DNA of 64,000 nucleotides from Dyadobacter sp. 50-39 (GTDB lineage: Bacteria > Bacteroidota > Bacteroidia > Cytophagales > Spirosomataceae), in the NCBI GenBank assembly GCA_001898145.1, contig MKSR01000018.1:102154-166153 (forward strand). Reading direction: 5' to 3'. A program made the position numbers and the translations under genes. The notes below the pieces were generated by a model. That model was not told the origin of the DNA. It saw only the letters and a program-made list of their open reading frames with translations, and ran no database searches. This document shows positions 1-9,679 of the stretch, one piece after another. How positions within the stretch are numbered: the first letter of the stretch is position 1; the number at the start of each line of letters is the position of its first letter.

Positions 1-130
1 CCCAAACGGTGAATTCAAGTAAAATTAGTTGATTTTGCATTAATAAAACACAAAAAAATCCCGGTATGTGCAAATTTTCCGACATTTTTTTGATCACATA
101 TATATAATCACGTAAATGAGGAAAATATGG

Positions 131-138
131 TACTTTTG
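131..138 (+). promoter_or_regulatory. -7 box for tpiA
   Basis: TACTTTTG fits the Bacteroidota -7 consensus TAnnTTTG. No good -33 TTTG lies 19-21 bp upstream, so only half the promoter is supported. It would start transcription near 145, downstream of an in-frame ATG at 127, which favours the ATG at 178 as the tpiA start. Confidence 0.45.
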
Positions 139-177
139 TTGCGTAAAATGACTTTTTCCCATAATAAAAATTTTCTC

Positions 178-939
178 ATGCGAAAAAAAATTGTTGCCGG
201 TAACTGGAAGATGAACAAGGTTCTGGATGAAGCAGTTGCGCTTACTTCCGAGCTCGTTAACATGGCCAAAGATGAGGTCCGGAATGACGCGAAAATCATC
301 CTTTGCCCTCCTGCGATTTATCTTACTACGATTCAAAAATATACCGAGGACGCGCCCAACTTCGCATTGGCCGCTCAAAACTGCTCCGATAAGGTTTCGG
401 GTGCATTTACCGGTGAGATTTCGGCGCAGATGCTGCAATCGATCGGTGTGGAATATGTGCTGATCGGCCACAGCGAGCGCCGCCAGTATTTCAACGAAAC
501 CAACGCATTGCTTGCCGAAAAAGTAAATACGGCACTTTCTTTCGGCGTTTCCCCTATTTTCTGCTGCGGCGAGTCGCTCGAACAGCGCCAGAATGAAGAC
601 TATATCGGTTTTGTGAAAAACCAGATCACCGAAAGCCTTTTCCACCTTTCGGAAGAGCAATTGAAATCGGTGGTGATCGCATACGAGCCGATCTGGGCTA
701 TCGGAACGGGCCTTACGGCTTCGGCTGAGCAGGCACAGGAAATGCACGCGGCGCTGCGCGCACACCTCGCATCCAAATATGGTGCGGAAGTAGCCGATGA
801 AATTTCAATCCTGTACGGCGGAAGCGTGACGGCTGCGAGCGCACCCGAACTGTTTGCTGCTCCGGATATCGACGGCGGCCTGGTAGGTGGTGCGTCGTTG
901 AAATCACGTGAGTTTACGAATATTATCAAGGCGCGGTAA
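178..939 (+). CDS. tpiA: triosephosphate isomerase
   Basis: Interconverts dihydroxyacetone phosphate and glyceraldehyde 3-phosphate in glycolysis and gluconeogenesis; cytosolic TIM barrel, normally a dimer. From the ATG at 178 the protein has 253 residues, the usual family length. Visible motifs are GNWKMN with the catalytic Lys near residue 11, GHSERR with the catalytic His near 100, AYEPIWAIGTG with the catalytic Glu near 170, and the phosphate-binding YGGSV and GGLVGGASL near the C-terminus. An in-frame ATG at 127 would add 17 residues without family support and lies on the putative -7 box, so I reject it. The gene is monocistronic and is followed by a repeat patch before a convergent gene. 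Confidence 0.97.
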   Translation: MRKKIVAGNWKMNKVLDEAVALTSELVNMAKDEVRNDAKIILCPPAIYLTTIQKYTEDAPNFALAAQNCSDKVSGAFTGEISAQMLQSIGVEYVLIGHSERRQYFNETNALLAEKVNTALSFGVSPIFCCGESLEQRQNEDYIGFVKNQITESLFHLSEEQLKSVVIAYEPIWAIGTGLTASAEQAQEMHAALRAHLASKYGAEVADEISILYGGSVTAASAPELFAAPDIDGGLVGGASLKSREFTNIIKAR

Positions 940-946
940 CGGTACT

Positions 947-1091
947 GTCATCCTGAGCGCAGTCGAAGGACGGATGCGTGACGCATTTGCACTTCGACTG
1001 CGCTCAGTGTGACAATAAACCGACTGCGCTCACTGTGACAATAAACCGAATGCGCTCAGCGTGACAATAAACCGACTTCGCTCAGCGTGAC
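947..1091. repeat. REP-like hairpin plus 26-bp tandem repeats
   Basis: Bases 947-968 and about 992-1013 form a near-perfect 22-bp inverted repeat (two mismatches) around the core TGAGCGCAGTCGAAG; its loop holds the smaller palindrome ATGCGT-G-ACGCAT. From 995 a 26-bp unit (core ctgcgctcagtgtgac) is repeated at 995, 1021, 1047 and, truncated, at 1073. It fills the gap between the convergent tpiA and OmpA-like genes. The core resembles a palindromic intergenic repeat widespread in Bacteroidota and other phyla. It may act as a bidirectional terminator. Confidence 0.85.
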
Positions 1092-1098
1092 GTCGGGC

Positions 1099-2352
1099 TT
1101 ACATTTCTGTAATCACAAACTCCACCCTGCGGTTTTTCTTCCGCTCTTCTTCACTGCCTTTGGTAATCGGCCGCGTGCCGCCATAGCCTTTCGCTTCAAT
1201 GCGGCTGCTTTCAATGCCTTTTTCCATGAGGTAATTTTTGACCGACTCGGCGCGCTGGCGGGAGAGTTCGAGGTTTTTATCAAAATCCCCTACATTATCG
1301 GTGTGGCCTTCCACGCGGATCTTAACAGTCGGGCTGTCGCGCATGACGTCGACCAGCCGGTTCAGCTCTTCGAACGACTCGGGCAGCAGGGTGTATTTGG
1401 AGGTTTCAAAATAGATATTGGGAAGCAAAATCGTCTCTCCCACGATCAGCGGCGTCAGATATACGTCCTGATCGAACGACTTGTCCGATGAATCGCCCGG
1501 CGCGAGGCTGAACGATGATCCGTAATACCCGCGGGCCGTCACCCGGAACTTGTATTTCTCGCCGGGATCCACACCCACACGGTATTTTCCCGACGACGAG
1601 CGGATTTGCAGCGTATCGCCGCTTTCGATATACGAGACTTGCGCCGCAATCGGCTCTTTGGTTTTCGCATTGAAAATCGTGCCTTTCAGAACCGCCATTT
1701 CAGCCTCTTTCTTTGCCGCGGGAGCTGGTGTTTGCGGCGCTTTCGCCGCCGGTTTCGCAGCTGGGTTCTTAACAGGCGGTGCCGCCGCTTTCGCTACCGG
1801 TTTGGTGGATTTCGCAGCATCCTTTTTCAACGGATTCCGGATGTGAATACCATAAAAATTCCACGACTGGTTACCTCCGGAGCTACGTCCTTCATAAAAA
1901 TCGAACTCTTCGATTCCGGGCGTCAGTCTTTCAAAATAGGCTACAAAGTTGACCGTATCCCCATTTGCGACGCTCGTCTTGGTGGTGGTAGTGATGTTTT
2001 GTGCCTTGATAAATTTGAATTTCTTATCTATCTCGCCGGGCTTATACAACCGGGTTTCCGGATCCAGCCAGATTTGGCTCTGGCTTGCGCCTTGCTGGGG
2101 AAACTGCGGAACGCGGGAGTCGGGGAAGGGCGACATCCGGGGTTGCGAACGGAACTGCGGCCGTTGCTGCGCCTTAGGCTCGACGAATTGCAGATAAATA
2201 ACTGTGTGGGCGTCTGTCAGTTCCACCTTTTTGATTTTCACATAAGGGACCGACGATTCTTCTACTTTGGGGTTTTCAGTAACTTGCCCGAAGCTGGTAT
2301 GGATAGATAATAAAATGGCTCCAAAACTGGCCGAAAGCAATTTGAAATTCAT
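1099..2352 (-). CDS. OmpA-family outer-membrane/peptidoglycan-linking protein
   Basis: A 417-residue exported protein. Residues 1-22 look like a signal peptide ending near SFG. A long N-terminal region of unknown fold is followed by a low-complexity Ala/Pro/Lys linker (about 185-215), a carboxypeptidase-regulatory-like beta domain (about 220-295, beginning [10 protein letters not shown] and containing [12 protein letters not shown]) and a C-terminal OmpA domain (about 305-417) with [19 protein letters not shown] and ENRRVEF-like [11 protein letters not shown]. The OmpA domain binds peptidoglycan in the periplasm. It is the last gene of a minus-strand group after two glycosyltransferase-type genes, 84 bp after the DUF5672 gene. 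The function of the N-terminal part is unknown. Confidence 0.88.
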   Translation of the reverse strand: MNFKLLSASFGAILLSIHTSFGQVTENPKVEESSVPYVKIKKVELTDAHTVIYLQFVEPKAQQRPQFRSQPRMSPFPDSRVPQFPQQGASQSQIWLDPETRLYKPGEIDKKFKFIKAQNITTTTKTSVANGDTVNFVAYFERLTPGIEEFDFYEGRSSGGNQSWNFYGIHIRNPLKKDAAKSTKPVAKAAAPPVKNPAAKPAAKAPQTPAPAAKKEAEMAVLKGTIFNAKTKEPIAAQVSYIESGDTLQIRSSSGKYRVGVDPGEKYKFRVTARGYYGSSFSLAPGDSSDKSFDQDVYLTPLIVGETILLPNIYFETSKYTLLPESFEELNRLVDVMRDSPTVKIRVEGHTDNVGDFDKNLELSRQRAESVKNYLMEKGIESSRIEAKGYGGTRPITKGSEEERKKNRRVEFVITEM

Positions 2353-2436
2353 AGCGATAACAGCGTTTTAACTAAATATCAGCAAGAACGCCCGAAAACC
2401 GATGATAGTTTGTTAAAAATTGTTAAACCCGGAAAG

Positions 2437-3189
2437 TCACTCCTTTACAGCGATAAAAGGCGCCCAGAAAGCCGGATCGTAGCGTTCCCAGGCGTGGCAG
2501 GCGAAGGGCAAACGGTGTGCAGTGAGCTCATAGCTTGCTGCCGGACTTTTTTCAAACGAGAAAAGCATTGCTTCCCGCCAATGCGGTACACGAAGGAGAA
2601 ACTTCATCGGTTTTAGCCGTGTCGCCTCCTGGCAGAACAACATATCTTCATTGCCTTTCCAGGAAGGATAAAAGAGGTTGTAGACCTTTAAGTAGCGTAT
2701 AAAAGCGGAAATTCTCCGCAAAGAAAGGCCCCCATTCAGCACGACCCGCTGTGTCGACAACGCTGTAGCAAAGTCCTGGGCGGACTCCGCAGGAATGGTA
2801 TCGTATTGAGGCTGGTGCAGCGACGGCGCGCCGATGTAATCATATCCTTTGGCACACCAGGTTTTCAGCTCGTCCCGGAACACGAATGCGTCGAGCTGAT
2901 AGATGAGCATGTATTCGTAGGCCGTGAAAGTTTTGTAAAAATCGATAGACACCATGAGCCGGTTATAGGCATCGACTCCGGTGAAAAAACTGTTGTCGAA
3001 AGACTGAAATTTAAGCGATGGATATTGCTTTTGGAATGCGGAAAGGTCCAGGCCCGCCGGTTTCACAATGATGGCCGGATAATCGCCCAATACCTTCATG
3101 CATTGCTGCAACGACATCCGCTCTGCATCCGTGAGATTTTCCTGATACACCGGTATTACCACCGCCACCAGCGACTTTTTTTCAGCCAT
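2437..3189 (-). CDS. DUF5672-like glycosyltransferase-type protein
   Basis: A 250-residue protein that I recognise as DUF5672-like, a family related to GT-A glycosyltransferases. It opens with VAVVIPVYQENLT, contains YEYMLIYQLDAFVF (the acidic residue in YQLDAFV sits where a DxD-like motif would be expected), GYDYIGAPS, and NGGLSLR, the last typical of the family's acceptor side. The start is the ATG at 3189; an upstream TTG only adds two residues. It lies 21 bp after the GT2 gene, so the two are probably co-transcribed. Substrate unknown; a role in surface glycan assembly is inference. Confidence 0.75.
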   Translation of the reverse strand: MAEKKSLVAVVIPVYQENLTDAERMSLQQCMKVLGDYPAIIVKPAGLDLSAFQKQYPSLKFQSFDNSFFTGVDAYNRLMVSIDFYKTFTAYEYMLIYQLDAFVFRDELKTWCAKGYDYIGAPSLHQPQYDTIPAESAQDFATALSTQRVVLNGGLSLRRISAFIRYLKVYNLFYPSWKGNEDMLFCQEATRLKPMKFLLRVPHWREAMLFSFEKSPAASYELTAHRLPFACHAWERYDPAFWAPFIAVKE

Positions 3190-3210
3190 TGTCAATAATC
3201 ATCCAGTTCT

Positions 3211-4188
3211 TTATTCCAATAAATCCCCTATTGCCGGCAGCCACCAGTCTTTGCTGCTAAACCGGTAGTAGCCGCGCAGCAGCTGGCTCAACACCGGGGT
3301 AAACCTTTTCCACCGGTTTTCGGGAAGGGCGGCGCGGGTATAAAAATGTTTTTGCGAAAGATACAGTTTGATCAGCTTCTCACGCGGCACAAACGGAAGT
3401 GCGCGAAGGAGCAGATACAGCTCATGCAGCTTGTCGGCCTTCTCCTCCAAAGGCATGAGTTTCTGCTTCCGGTCACGTTTGAAACGGTCGGAAAGCTGCA
3501 CTTTTTCAACTTTATTACCGAATCCAACCTGCTGGCTGGAATGAATGCGATAGGAAATGAGCGTGTCGGGGATGAAATCGATCTTGGCTTCCAGGCTCAG
3601 TACCATAGCTATCCAGGCGTCGTGGATGAGATCCTGCACATGGGTGGGGAAAGGCATCAGCCGTTTAAGGCATGATTTGCGAATGGCCAGTGTGGCGCCG
3701 GTAACTACAAACCCGTTGAACAGGATTTCATGCGACCTGCCGCTTCTCCACAGCTGCTGCCGCGCCTCGTTAAACTCTATTTCCTGCCAGATAGTACCTC
3801 CGGTGGGTTTCGAATAGTCGTCGATTTTCTCCGCGTCGCTGAAAACGGCGTCCAGCTCGGGATGTGCATCCAGGTATGCCAGCTGTTTATCAACCTTGTC
3901 ATTCCGCCAGCGATCGTCCTGGTCGCACAGGAAAATGATGTCCCCCTCACACAGGGAAAGGCATTTTTCAAAATTTCTGGTCGAGCCAAGGTTCTCCTCA
4001 TTCACATGGATGCGTACGGGAAATTTGCTCGTAGCAGCAAAAGATTTTATGATTTCAATAGTGTCGTCCTTCGATCTATCGTCGCAAACAACTAATTCGT
4101 CCACCGAAACCCTCTGATCAGCAATGCTCTTCAACTGTTCGGGCAGATACTTTGCCCCGTTGTAAGTACACATAGCCACTGAAATCAT
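3211..4188 (-). CDS. family 2 glycosyltransferase
   Basis: A 325-residue GT2 enzyme that transfers a sugar from a nucleotide donor. The N-terminus shows ISVAMCTYNGAKYL and the nucleotide-binding DELVVCDDRSKDDT; FLCDQDDRW supplies the metal-binding DxD-like acidic cluster near residue 90; the acceptor region carries HDAWIAM and ISYRIHSSQQ. This resembles rhamnosyl/glucosyl transferases of the RfbN/WcaA type. The ATG at 4188 is chosen because a -7 box in the minus direction (TAACTTTG, 4252-4245) would start transcription near 4238, downstream of a longer in-frame start at 4245. First gene of the group with the DUF5672-like gene. Confidence 0.88.
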   Translation of the reverse strand: MISVAMCTYNGAKYLPEQLKSIADQRVSVDELVVCDDRSKDDTIEIIKSFAATSKFPVRIHVNEENLGSTRNFEKCLSLCEGDIIFLCDQDDRWRNDKVDKQLAYLDAHPELDAVFSDAEKIDDYSKPTGGTIWQEIEFNEARQQLWRSGRSHEILFNGFVVTGATLAIRKSCLKRLMPFPTHVQDLIHDAWIAMVLSLEAKIDFIPDTLISYRIHSSQQVGFGNKVEKVQLSDRFKRDRKQKLMPLEEKADKLHELYLLLRALPFVPREKLIKLYLSQKHFYTRAALPENRWKRFTPVLSQLLRGYYRFSSKDWWLPAIGDLLE

Positions 4189-4299
4189 AATGTGTATCTG
4201 TATTTTATATTTTTGTAAAAGCTTCCCGGTGCGATTTTGAGCCACAAAGTTACGTGGTTGTGCCGGTAATTAAACGAAAAGTTATTTAAAAGCACCCGA

Positions 4300-4851
4300 A
4301 TGGCATTACCAGAACAGCTCAAAAAGGCGATTATCCAAATGCCTGCCAAAGAAAAGGATAAACTGCTCCTGAGACTGATCACCAAAGACAAAACCCTGAG
4401 CGACCGGCTCCATTTCGAGCTTATTGAGGACAGTTCTACCATTCCCGAACGGCGGGAGGAACTGATGGGGCGGATCGTGCGGACATCCAGGTTCAACCAG
4501 AACACGCCCGGCTGGGTGCTGGTCGACATGCGCAGCCTTAGCGCGGATATTGCTTACCATGTGAAGGTTACCAAAGACAAGACAGGCGGTATCGAACTCA
4601 ATCTTTTCCTGCTCAATACTTTTCTGGAAAGCTACTCGGATATTCTGCGGACCTATTCTTCCCGCGCCGATACCTGTGCATTGTACATTGCCAAAAAAGC
4701 ACAGGTAATCCTCAACGGGCTGAACAAACTCGACGAGGACTACCGGACCGATTATATCAAAGACGCGAACCGGATGCTGCAACTTGTTTTCAGTCTCTGT
4801 TCCAAAATGTACGCCCGGCAAATGGAACTGCCGCACGAAGTCGAATTTTAA
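4300..4851 (+). CDS. conserved hypothetical protein
   Basis: A 183-residue soluble protein without signal peptide or membrane segment; I do not recognise a named domain. It is rich in charged and Leu residues and probably mostly helical: the first 30 residues (PEQLKKAIIQMPAKEKDKLL) look like a helical pair, and the middle has FLESYSDILRTYSS. It is divergent from the GT2 gene and ends 14 bp before the cysteine hydrolase gene, so the two are likely one transcript. No function proposed. Confidence 0.75.
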   Translation: MALPEQLKKAIIQMPAKEKDKLLLRLITKDKTLSDRLHFELIEDSSTIPERREELMGRIVRTSRFNQNTPGWVLVDMRSLSADIAYHVKVTKDKTGGIELNLFLLNTFLESYSDILRTYSSRADTCALYIAKKAQVILNGLNKLDEDYRTDYIKDANRMLQLVFSLCSKMYARQMELPHEVEF

Positions 4852-4865
4852 ACACTCCATTCACA

Positions 4866-5660
4866 ATGAAAAAAACCGCATTGCTGATCATCGACGCGCA
4901 GTACGATTTCTGTAATCCCGACGGGACTTTATATGTGCCCGGCGCCGAAAAAGATGTAGAGCGCATCGCCAATCTCATCGCATTGGAGGGGGATCGCATC
5001 GATACGATATTTCTCACGCTCGACACCCACAAGGTGCTCGATATCGCGCACCCGCTCTTCTGGGAGGATCAGAACGGTAATACGGTGGCGCCATTTACCC
5101 GCATTTCCAGTAAGTCGGTAGAGGCAGGCAGATGGATACCGCGGTACCACAAAGAATATGTTTTGAAATACTTGCAAACCCTGGAAGCGGAAGGTGAATT
5201 CCAGCATTTTATTTGGCCGGAGCACTGTCTTGCCGGCTCCAAAGGCGCTTCGGTTGACGATACCCTTATGCGTGCAGTGCTGGCGTGGACGCACCGCACA
5301 CGCCGCGATTACAGAACGGTTTCCAAAGGAATTAATCCGCTTACCGAGCATTTCGGGGTGTTCAAAGCACAGGTACCAGTGGCCGATGCCCCCGAAACCG
5401 AGCTGGATGAACGCTTTCTGGCAGAATTGAGCGCTTTCGACCAGGTACTCATTGCCGGAGAAGCCCGCTCGCATTGCGTGGCTACCAGCATCCGTCAAAT
5501 CGTGAAGTATGCCCCGGCATTAGCCGCGAAGGCCATTGCATTGACAGACTGTATGTCCGACGTCCCCAACTTCGGACATTTTGCAGATCCGATATTCGAA
5601 GAGGCTGCAAAAAGCGGCATGAAGTTTTTGAAAGCCGGCCAGGTATTTAAAGAAAACTAA
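4866..5660 (+). CDS. isochorismatase/nicotinamidase-family cysteine hydrolase
   Basis: A 264-residue alpha/beta hydrolase of the isochorismatase-like superfamily. The catalytic Asp is in LLIIDAQYDFC (residue 10), the Cys in AGEARSHCVATS (near 205), and a Lys in TVSKGINP (near 156) could complete the Asp-Lys-Cys triad. The overall look, with long insertions between the first strand and the Cys motif, fits nicotinamidase-related hydrolases that act in NAD salvage, but the metal-binding His set is not clear, so substrate assignment stays open. It follows the unknown gene by 14 bp and precedes uvrA by 75 bp. Confidence 0.8.
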   Translation: MKKTALLIIDAQYDFCNPDGTLYVPGAEKDVERIANLIALEGDRIDTIFLTLDTHKVLDIAHPLFWEDQNGNTVAPFTRISSKSVEAGRWIPRYHKEYVLKYLQTLEAEGEFQHFIWPEHCLAGSKGASVDDTLMRAVLAWTHRTRRDYRTVSKGINPLTEHFGVFKAQVPVADAPETELDERFLAELSAFDQVLIAGEARSHCVATSIRQIVKYAPALAAKAIALTDCMSDVPNFGHFADPIFEEAAKSGMKFLKAGQVFKEN

Positions 5661-5735
5661 ATGCCGGTGCTTTTGGTTACAATAGTATCACATCATCATT
5701 CAAACTAATATCATAATTCCTCCAATAACCCCGCT

Positions 5736-8600
5736 ATGATGCAATTAGCTGTGCCCCGGATCGAGGCCGATCAGTTCGATGAACTGGATCCGAGACAATA
5801 CATTCTGATCAAAGGTGCCCGTGTCAACAACCTGAAAAACGTAGATGTGGCGATCCCCCGCAACAAGCTGGTCGTCATTACGGGCCTTTCGGGATCGGGA
5901 AAATCGTCGCTGGCCTTCGATACTTTGTTCGCGGAGGGTCAGCGTATGTACGTGGAGAGCCTTAGCAGCTACGCACGCCAGTTCCTCGGCCGGATGGAGA
6001 AGCCGGAAGTAGAGTATATCAAAGGCATTTCACCGGCGATTGCGATCGAGCAGAAAGTAAATACCCGCAATCCGCGGTCGACCGTAGGTACTTCCACCGA
6101 GATTTACGATTATCTCAAACTGCTTTTCGCACGCATCGGGCATACCTATTCGCCGGTTTCTGGCGAAATCGTGCGGAAAGATTCTGTAACCGACGTTGTC
6201 AACTACATGCTCGCGCACGACGAGGGTACGCGTGTGATGATACTCGCGCCCCTGCTCATCCGCGACGGACGTTCGCAGATCGAGGAGCTCACCATATTGC
6301 TTTCCAAAGGTTATAACCGCATTATACTCAACGAGGAAGTCGTTTCTATCGAGGATATTCTCGAAAAGCCTGACCATTTCTCCCAGGCAGGGAACCAGGT
6401 GTTTATCCTCATCGACCGTGCTGCGATACGCCACAACGACGAGGATACGCAATACCGCCTCTCCGATTCCGTGCAAACCGCCTTTTTCGAAGGGGAAGGT
6501 ACCTGTACCGTACATGTGGTAGGGGGTGAAAAGAGAGTATTTTCGGACAAGTTCGAACTCGACGGCATCACATTCGAAGAGCCGACCGTCAATCTTTTCA
6601 GCTTTAATAACCCTTTCGGCGCCTGTAAAAGGTGTGAGGGTTTCGGCAAAATATTGGGTATCGATCCTGATCTGGTCATTCCCGATAAAAATCTCTCGGT
6701 GTACGACGGTGCCATCGCACCCTGGCGTACCGAGAAGATGGGCGAATGGCTTGTCCCGCTCGTGCGCAACGGCGTAAAATTCGATTTCCCTATCCACAGA
6801 CCTTACAAAGACCTCACTCCGGCCCAAAAGGAGCTGCTCTGGACCGGTAACCAATATTTCGACGGGATCAACGATTTCATTGCGGAACTCGAATCCCAAA
6901 CGCATAAGATCCAGTACCGCGTTATGCTCTCGCGGTTCCGCGGCCGCACCACCTGCCCCGACTGCCGCGGTTCACGGTTGCGGAAAGATGCTTCCTATGT
7001 CAAAATAGGCGGCAAATCCATTACCGATCTGGTGCTCATGCCGATCCAGGATGTTTCTGAGTTTTTCAAACAGCTTGAAACGGGCGACCACGACCGCCAG
7101 ATTGCACGCCGCGTGCTGACAGAAATTGAATCCCGACTCGACTACATGAACCGGGTAGGACTTGGTTACCTGACGCTGAACCGGCTGACCAGTACTTTGT
7201 CAGGGGGAGAATTTCAGCGCATTAAACTCGCTACCTCGCTGGGAAGTGCCCTGGTGGGCTCCATGTACATTCTCGACGAACCCAGCATTGGCCTCCATCC
7301 ACGTGACACGCAAAGGCTCGTAGGCGTATTGGAATCGCTCCGCGACCTGGGAAATACCGTCATTGTGGTAGAACACGAAGAAGAGGTCATGCACGCAGCA
7401 GACCAGATCATCGACATTGGCCCCGAAGCCGGAACCGGCGGCGGTCATGTGGTTTTTCAGGGTAATCAAAGCGATATCGAGGCGTTGAAAGCCGATGGAG
7501 ACGGTCAGGAAGTTGAGGGGGCGGTTCAGTCCCATACCCTCGATTTTTTACTTGGGCACGATTCTATCCCGGTGCCTGCCGTTCGGAGAAAATCATTGCA
7601 TTTCCTTGAAATCAAAGGGGCGCGGGAGAATAACCTGAAAGAACTGGATGTTAAAATCCCTTTGAATAACCTCACAGTCGTCACCGGCGTCAGCGGTTCA
7701 GGGAAATCCACCCTGATCCGGAAAATTCTATATCCTGCATTGATGCGGCTCAAAGGCGAGTTCAGTGAAGATGTGGGACGGTTCGACGAACTGACCGGCA
7801 GTATCGACCGCATTGAGGCCGTTGAAATGATCGACCAGAACCCCATCGGGAAATCGTCGCGCTCGAACCCGGTCACTTATATTAAAGCTTACGATTACAT
7901 CCGGCAAATGATGTCGGAACAGCCGCTTTCGAAGGCGCGCGGTTATAAGCCTTCGCATTTCTCCTTCAATGTCGACGGCGGACGCTGCGAGATCTGCCAG
8001 GGCGAAGGCCAGGTGAAGATCGAAATGCAGTTTATGGCCGATATTTATCTCACCTGCGAGGGCTGTAATGGCAAGCGTTTCAAGCAGGAAGTACAGGAAG
8101 TTAAGTATCAGGACAAGGACGTGGCTGAAATCCTGGATATGACCGTAGACGAGGCGATCGGTTTCTTCAGGGAATCGGAACCCAAGCTGGCCGATAAGTT
8201 GCTGCCATTGCAGGAAGTAGGACTTGGTTACGTGGGATTGGGACAGTCGTCGAACACATTGTCCGGCGGGGAAGCACAGCGCGTGAAGCTCGCCTCATTC
8301 CTCGGCAAAGGTTCGTCCAACAAAGGCAAAACGCTCTTCATTTTCGACGAGCCAACCACCGGTCTGCATTTCCACGACATCAAGAAGCTTCTTAAAGCCA
8401 TTAATGCATTGGTGGAGCAAGGCGATAGTGTGATCATCATCGAGCACAATATGGAAGTCATCAAAAGTGCCGACTGGATCATCGACCTAGGCCCCGAAGG
8501 CGGCGAAAACGGCGGCCAGCTCACCTTCACCGGCACCCCAGAAGAAATGGTTAAGCTCGAAGGGAATTACACGGCGGAATTTTTGAGGGAGAAAATTTGA
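5736..8600 (+). CDS. uvrA: excinuclease ABC subunit A
   Basis: DNA-damage sensor of nucleotide excision repair; forms a dimer that loads UvrB. The 954 residues match the family. It has two ABC ATPase modules: Walker [10 protein letters not shown] near residue 51 and GVSGSGKST near 651, signatures [13 protein letters not shown] near 488 and [13 protein letters not shown] near 842, Walker [14 protein letters not shown] and [11 protein letters not shown]. Zinc-binding pairs CPDC (about 407) and CEIC/CEGC (about 751/774) are visible, as is CKRCEGFG (about 300). The N-terminus is about 20 residues longer than in E. coli UvrA before [13 protein letters not shown]. No terminator follows; instead the operator-like inverted repeat of the toxin-antitoxin pair starts 6 bp after the stop. 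Confidence 0.97.
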   Translation: MMQLAVPRIEADQFDELDPRQYILIKGARVNNLKNVDVAIPRNKLVVITGLSGSGKSSLAFDTLFAEGQRMYVESLSSYARQFLGRMEKPEVEYIKGISPAIAIEQKVNTRNPRSTVGTSTEIYDYLKLLFARIGHTYSPVSGEIVRKDSVTDVVNYMLAHDEGTRVMILAPLLIRDGRSQIEELTILLSKGYNRIILNEEVVSIEDILEKPDHFSQAGNQVFILIDRAAIRHNDEDTQYRLSDSVQTAFFEGEGTCTVHVVGGEKRVFSDKFELDGITFEEPTVNLFSFNNPFGACKRCEGFGKILGIDPDLVIPDKNLSVYDGAIAPWRTEKMGEWLVPLVRNGVKFDFPIHRPYKDLTPAQKELLWTGNQYFDGINDFIAELESQTHKIQYRVMLSRFRGRTTCPDCRGSRLRKDASYVKIGGKSITDLVLMPIQDVSEFFKQLETGDHDRQIARRVLTEIESRLDYMNRVGLGYLTLNRLTSTLSGGEFQRIKLATSLGSALVGSMYILDEPSIGLHPRDTQRLVGVLESLRDLGNTVIVVEHEEEVMHAADQIIDIGPEAGTGGGHVVFQGNQSDIEALKADGDGQEVEGAVQSHTLDFLLGHDSIPVPAVRRKSLHFLEIKGARENNLKELDVKIPLNNLTVVTGVSGSGKSTLIRKILYPALMRLKGEFSEDVGRFDELTGSIDRIEAVEMIDQNPIGKSSRSNPVTYIKAYDYIRQMMSEQPLSKARGYKPSHFSFNVDGGRCEICQGEGQVKIEMQFMADIYLTCEGCNGKRFKQEVQEVKYQDKDVAEILDMTVDEAIGFFRESEPKLADKLLPLQEVGLGYVGLGQSSNTLSGGEAQRVKLASFLGKGSSNKGKTLFIFDEPTTGLHFHDIKKLLKAINALVEQGDSVIIIEHNMEVIKSADWIIDLGPEGGENGGQLTFTGTPEEMVKLEGNYTAEFLREKI

Positions 8601-8606
8601 AATTGC

Positions 8607-8638
8607 GAAGTATGTCACTTAACTTAGTGACATACTTC
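8607..8638. promoter_or_regulatory. 13-bp perfect inverted repeat, probable operator
   Basis: GAAGTATGTCACT at 8607-8619 and its exact reverse complement at 8626-8638 are separated by 6 bp and end 13 bp before the antitoxin ATG. There is no T tract, so it is unlikely to be a uvrA terminator. Xre-type antitoxins of Xre-RES pairs are known to repress their own operon by binding palindromes upstream, which makes this the likely operator. Confidence 0.7.
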
Positions 8639-8651
8639 ACCACGAAACACT

Positions 8652-9083
8652 ATGTCCACACCCGTCCGGCTTTTTGAGGAAGAATTTGTTCCCTACGGCA
8701 AGCAGCCTGCATCCGAATACGCGGTGGTGAAGACATCACGCGAGGGCATTTTACGCTCCGTTGCCGATGATGTTTCGGATCTCGTAGGACTGACCGACAA
8801 TGAAATCGCTTACATATTGGGCATGACGCCCCGTAACCTCCACCGCATTCAAGGCGAAAAGCGGCTTGCTACCGATGCTTCCGAGCGGCTTTTGTTACTA
8901 AGGAATATACTTATCCATGCGCTGGATACTTTTGAGGGTAAGGAAAATGTGGTAAGGCATTGGCTGCGGACGCCGATAGCCGAGCTTAACGACCAGACAC
9001 CCCTGCAAATGATGGACACCGTTACGGGTTTTGGGCTGGTCGACAATGTGCTGGGCCGCCTGGATTATGGTTTACCCGCCTGA
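8652..9083 (+). CDS. Xre/MbcA/ParS-type antitoxin
   Basis: A 143-residue antitoxin. The middle holds an Xre-like helix-turn-helix (LTDNEIAYILGMTPRNLHR, about residues 47-65) and the C-terminus a DUF2384 toxin-binding domain (VRHWLRTPIAELNDQTP ... LVDNVLGRLDYG). By family knowledge it neutralises the RES toxin encoded 12 bp downstream and autoregulates the pair, here probably through the inverted repeat just upstream. Length and domain order are normal for the family; nothing appears broken. Confidence 0.9.
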   Translation: MSTPVRLFEEEFVPYGKQPASEYAVVKTSREGILRSVADDVSDLVGLTDNEIAYILGMTPRNLHRIQGEKRLATDASERLLLLRNILIHALDTFEGKENVVRHWLRTPIAELNDQTPLQMMDTVTGFGLVDNVLGRLDYGLPA

Positions 9084-9095
9084 TCGCGTTCGCCT

Positions 9096-9560
9096 ATGCC
9101 ATTGGTATACAGGATCACACGTGAAAAGTACCGGAATGAGGCGCTTTCAACCGAAGGGGCCAGGTTATTCGGGGCGCGGTGGAACCCAAAAGGCGTTGGC
9201 GTACTTTATACGACATCCACTCCCGAGCTTGGGTTGGTAGAAACCCTTGGACACGCACCCGGCGTACGCTACGAGGATCTCCCCGAATACTGGCTTTCGT
9301 CTATCAAAATGCCCGACGACATCAGGCATTACGCACGAGAAGATCTGCCCGCTTTTTGGCAGGACAAGACCTATGGCAGGACGCAATTCTGGCTCAAAGA
9401 CTGGCTAATCAAACCCGACGTACTAGCAATCGGCATTCCGTCGGTGATTGTACCTTTTTCTTCCAATATTATCCTACATCCGGAGCACCCGTTGTTTTCG
9501 GATATCAAGCTGATGGTTCAAGAGCCCATTCCAATTGACCGGCGCTTGTGGCGCAGCTAG
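9096..9560 (+). CDS. RES-domain toxin (NAD+-degrading family)
   Basis: A 154-residue RES toxin. The named residues are present: Arg in VYRITREKYRNEAL with GARWNPKG, Glu in ELGLVETLGH (near residue 50), and Ser in IPSVIVPFSSNIILHPEHP (near 118). Members of the family deplete NAD+ and stop growth when not bound by their Xre antitoxin. It is encoded directly after that antitoxin in the same frame direction, so expression should be coupled. The ORF is full length, so the pair is probably functional. Confidence 0.9.
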   Translation: MPLVYRITREKYRNEALSTEGARLFGARWNPKGVGVLYTTSTPELGLVETLGHAPGVRYEDLPEYWLSSIKMPDDIRHYAREDLPAFWQDKTYGRTQFWLKDWLIKPDVLAIGIPSVIVPFSSNIILHPEHPLFSDIKLMVQEPIPIDRRLWRS

Positions 9561-9679
9561 CCCTTCCTGCGCTTCATTTTCTCGCAAATTTCAGTGGCCT
9601 GAAACACTTTCCTGCCCGTATTCAACAGTAAAGACGCCCCAGAGGGGACTTATTCAGGCTAAACCAAAATTTGGATTTC

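Noticed and set aside
127-177. N-terminal extension of tpiA from an ATG at 127
   Set aside because: The 17 extra residues have no family match and the ATG overlaps the -7 box, so it would not be transcribed.
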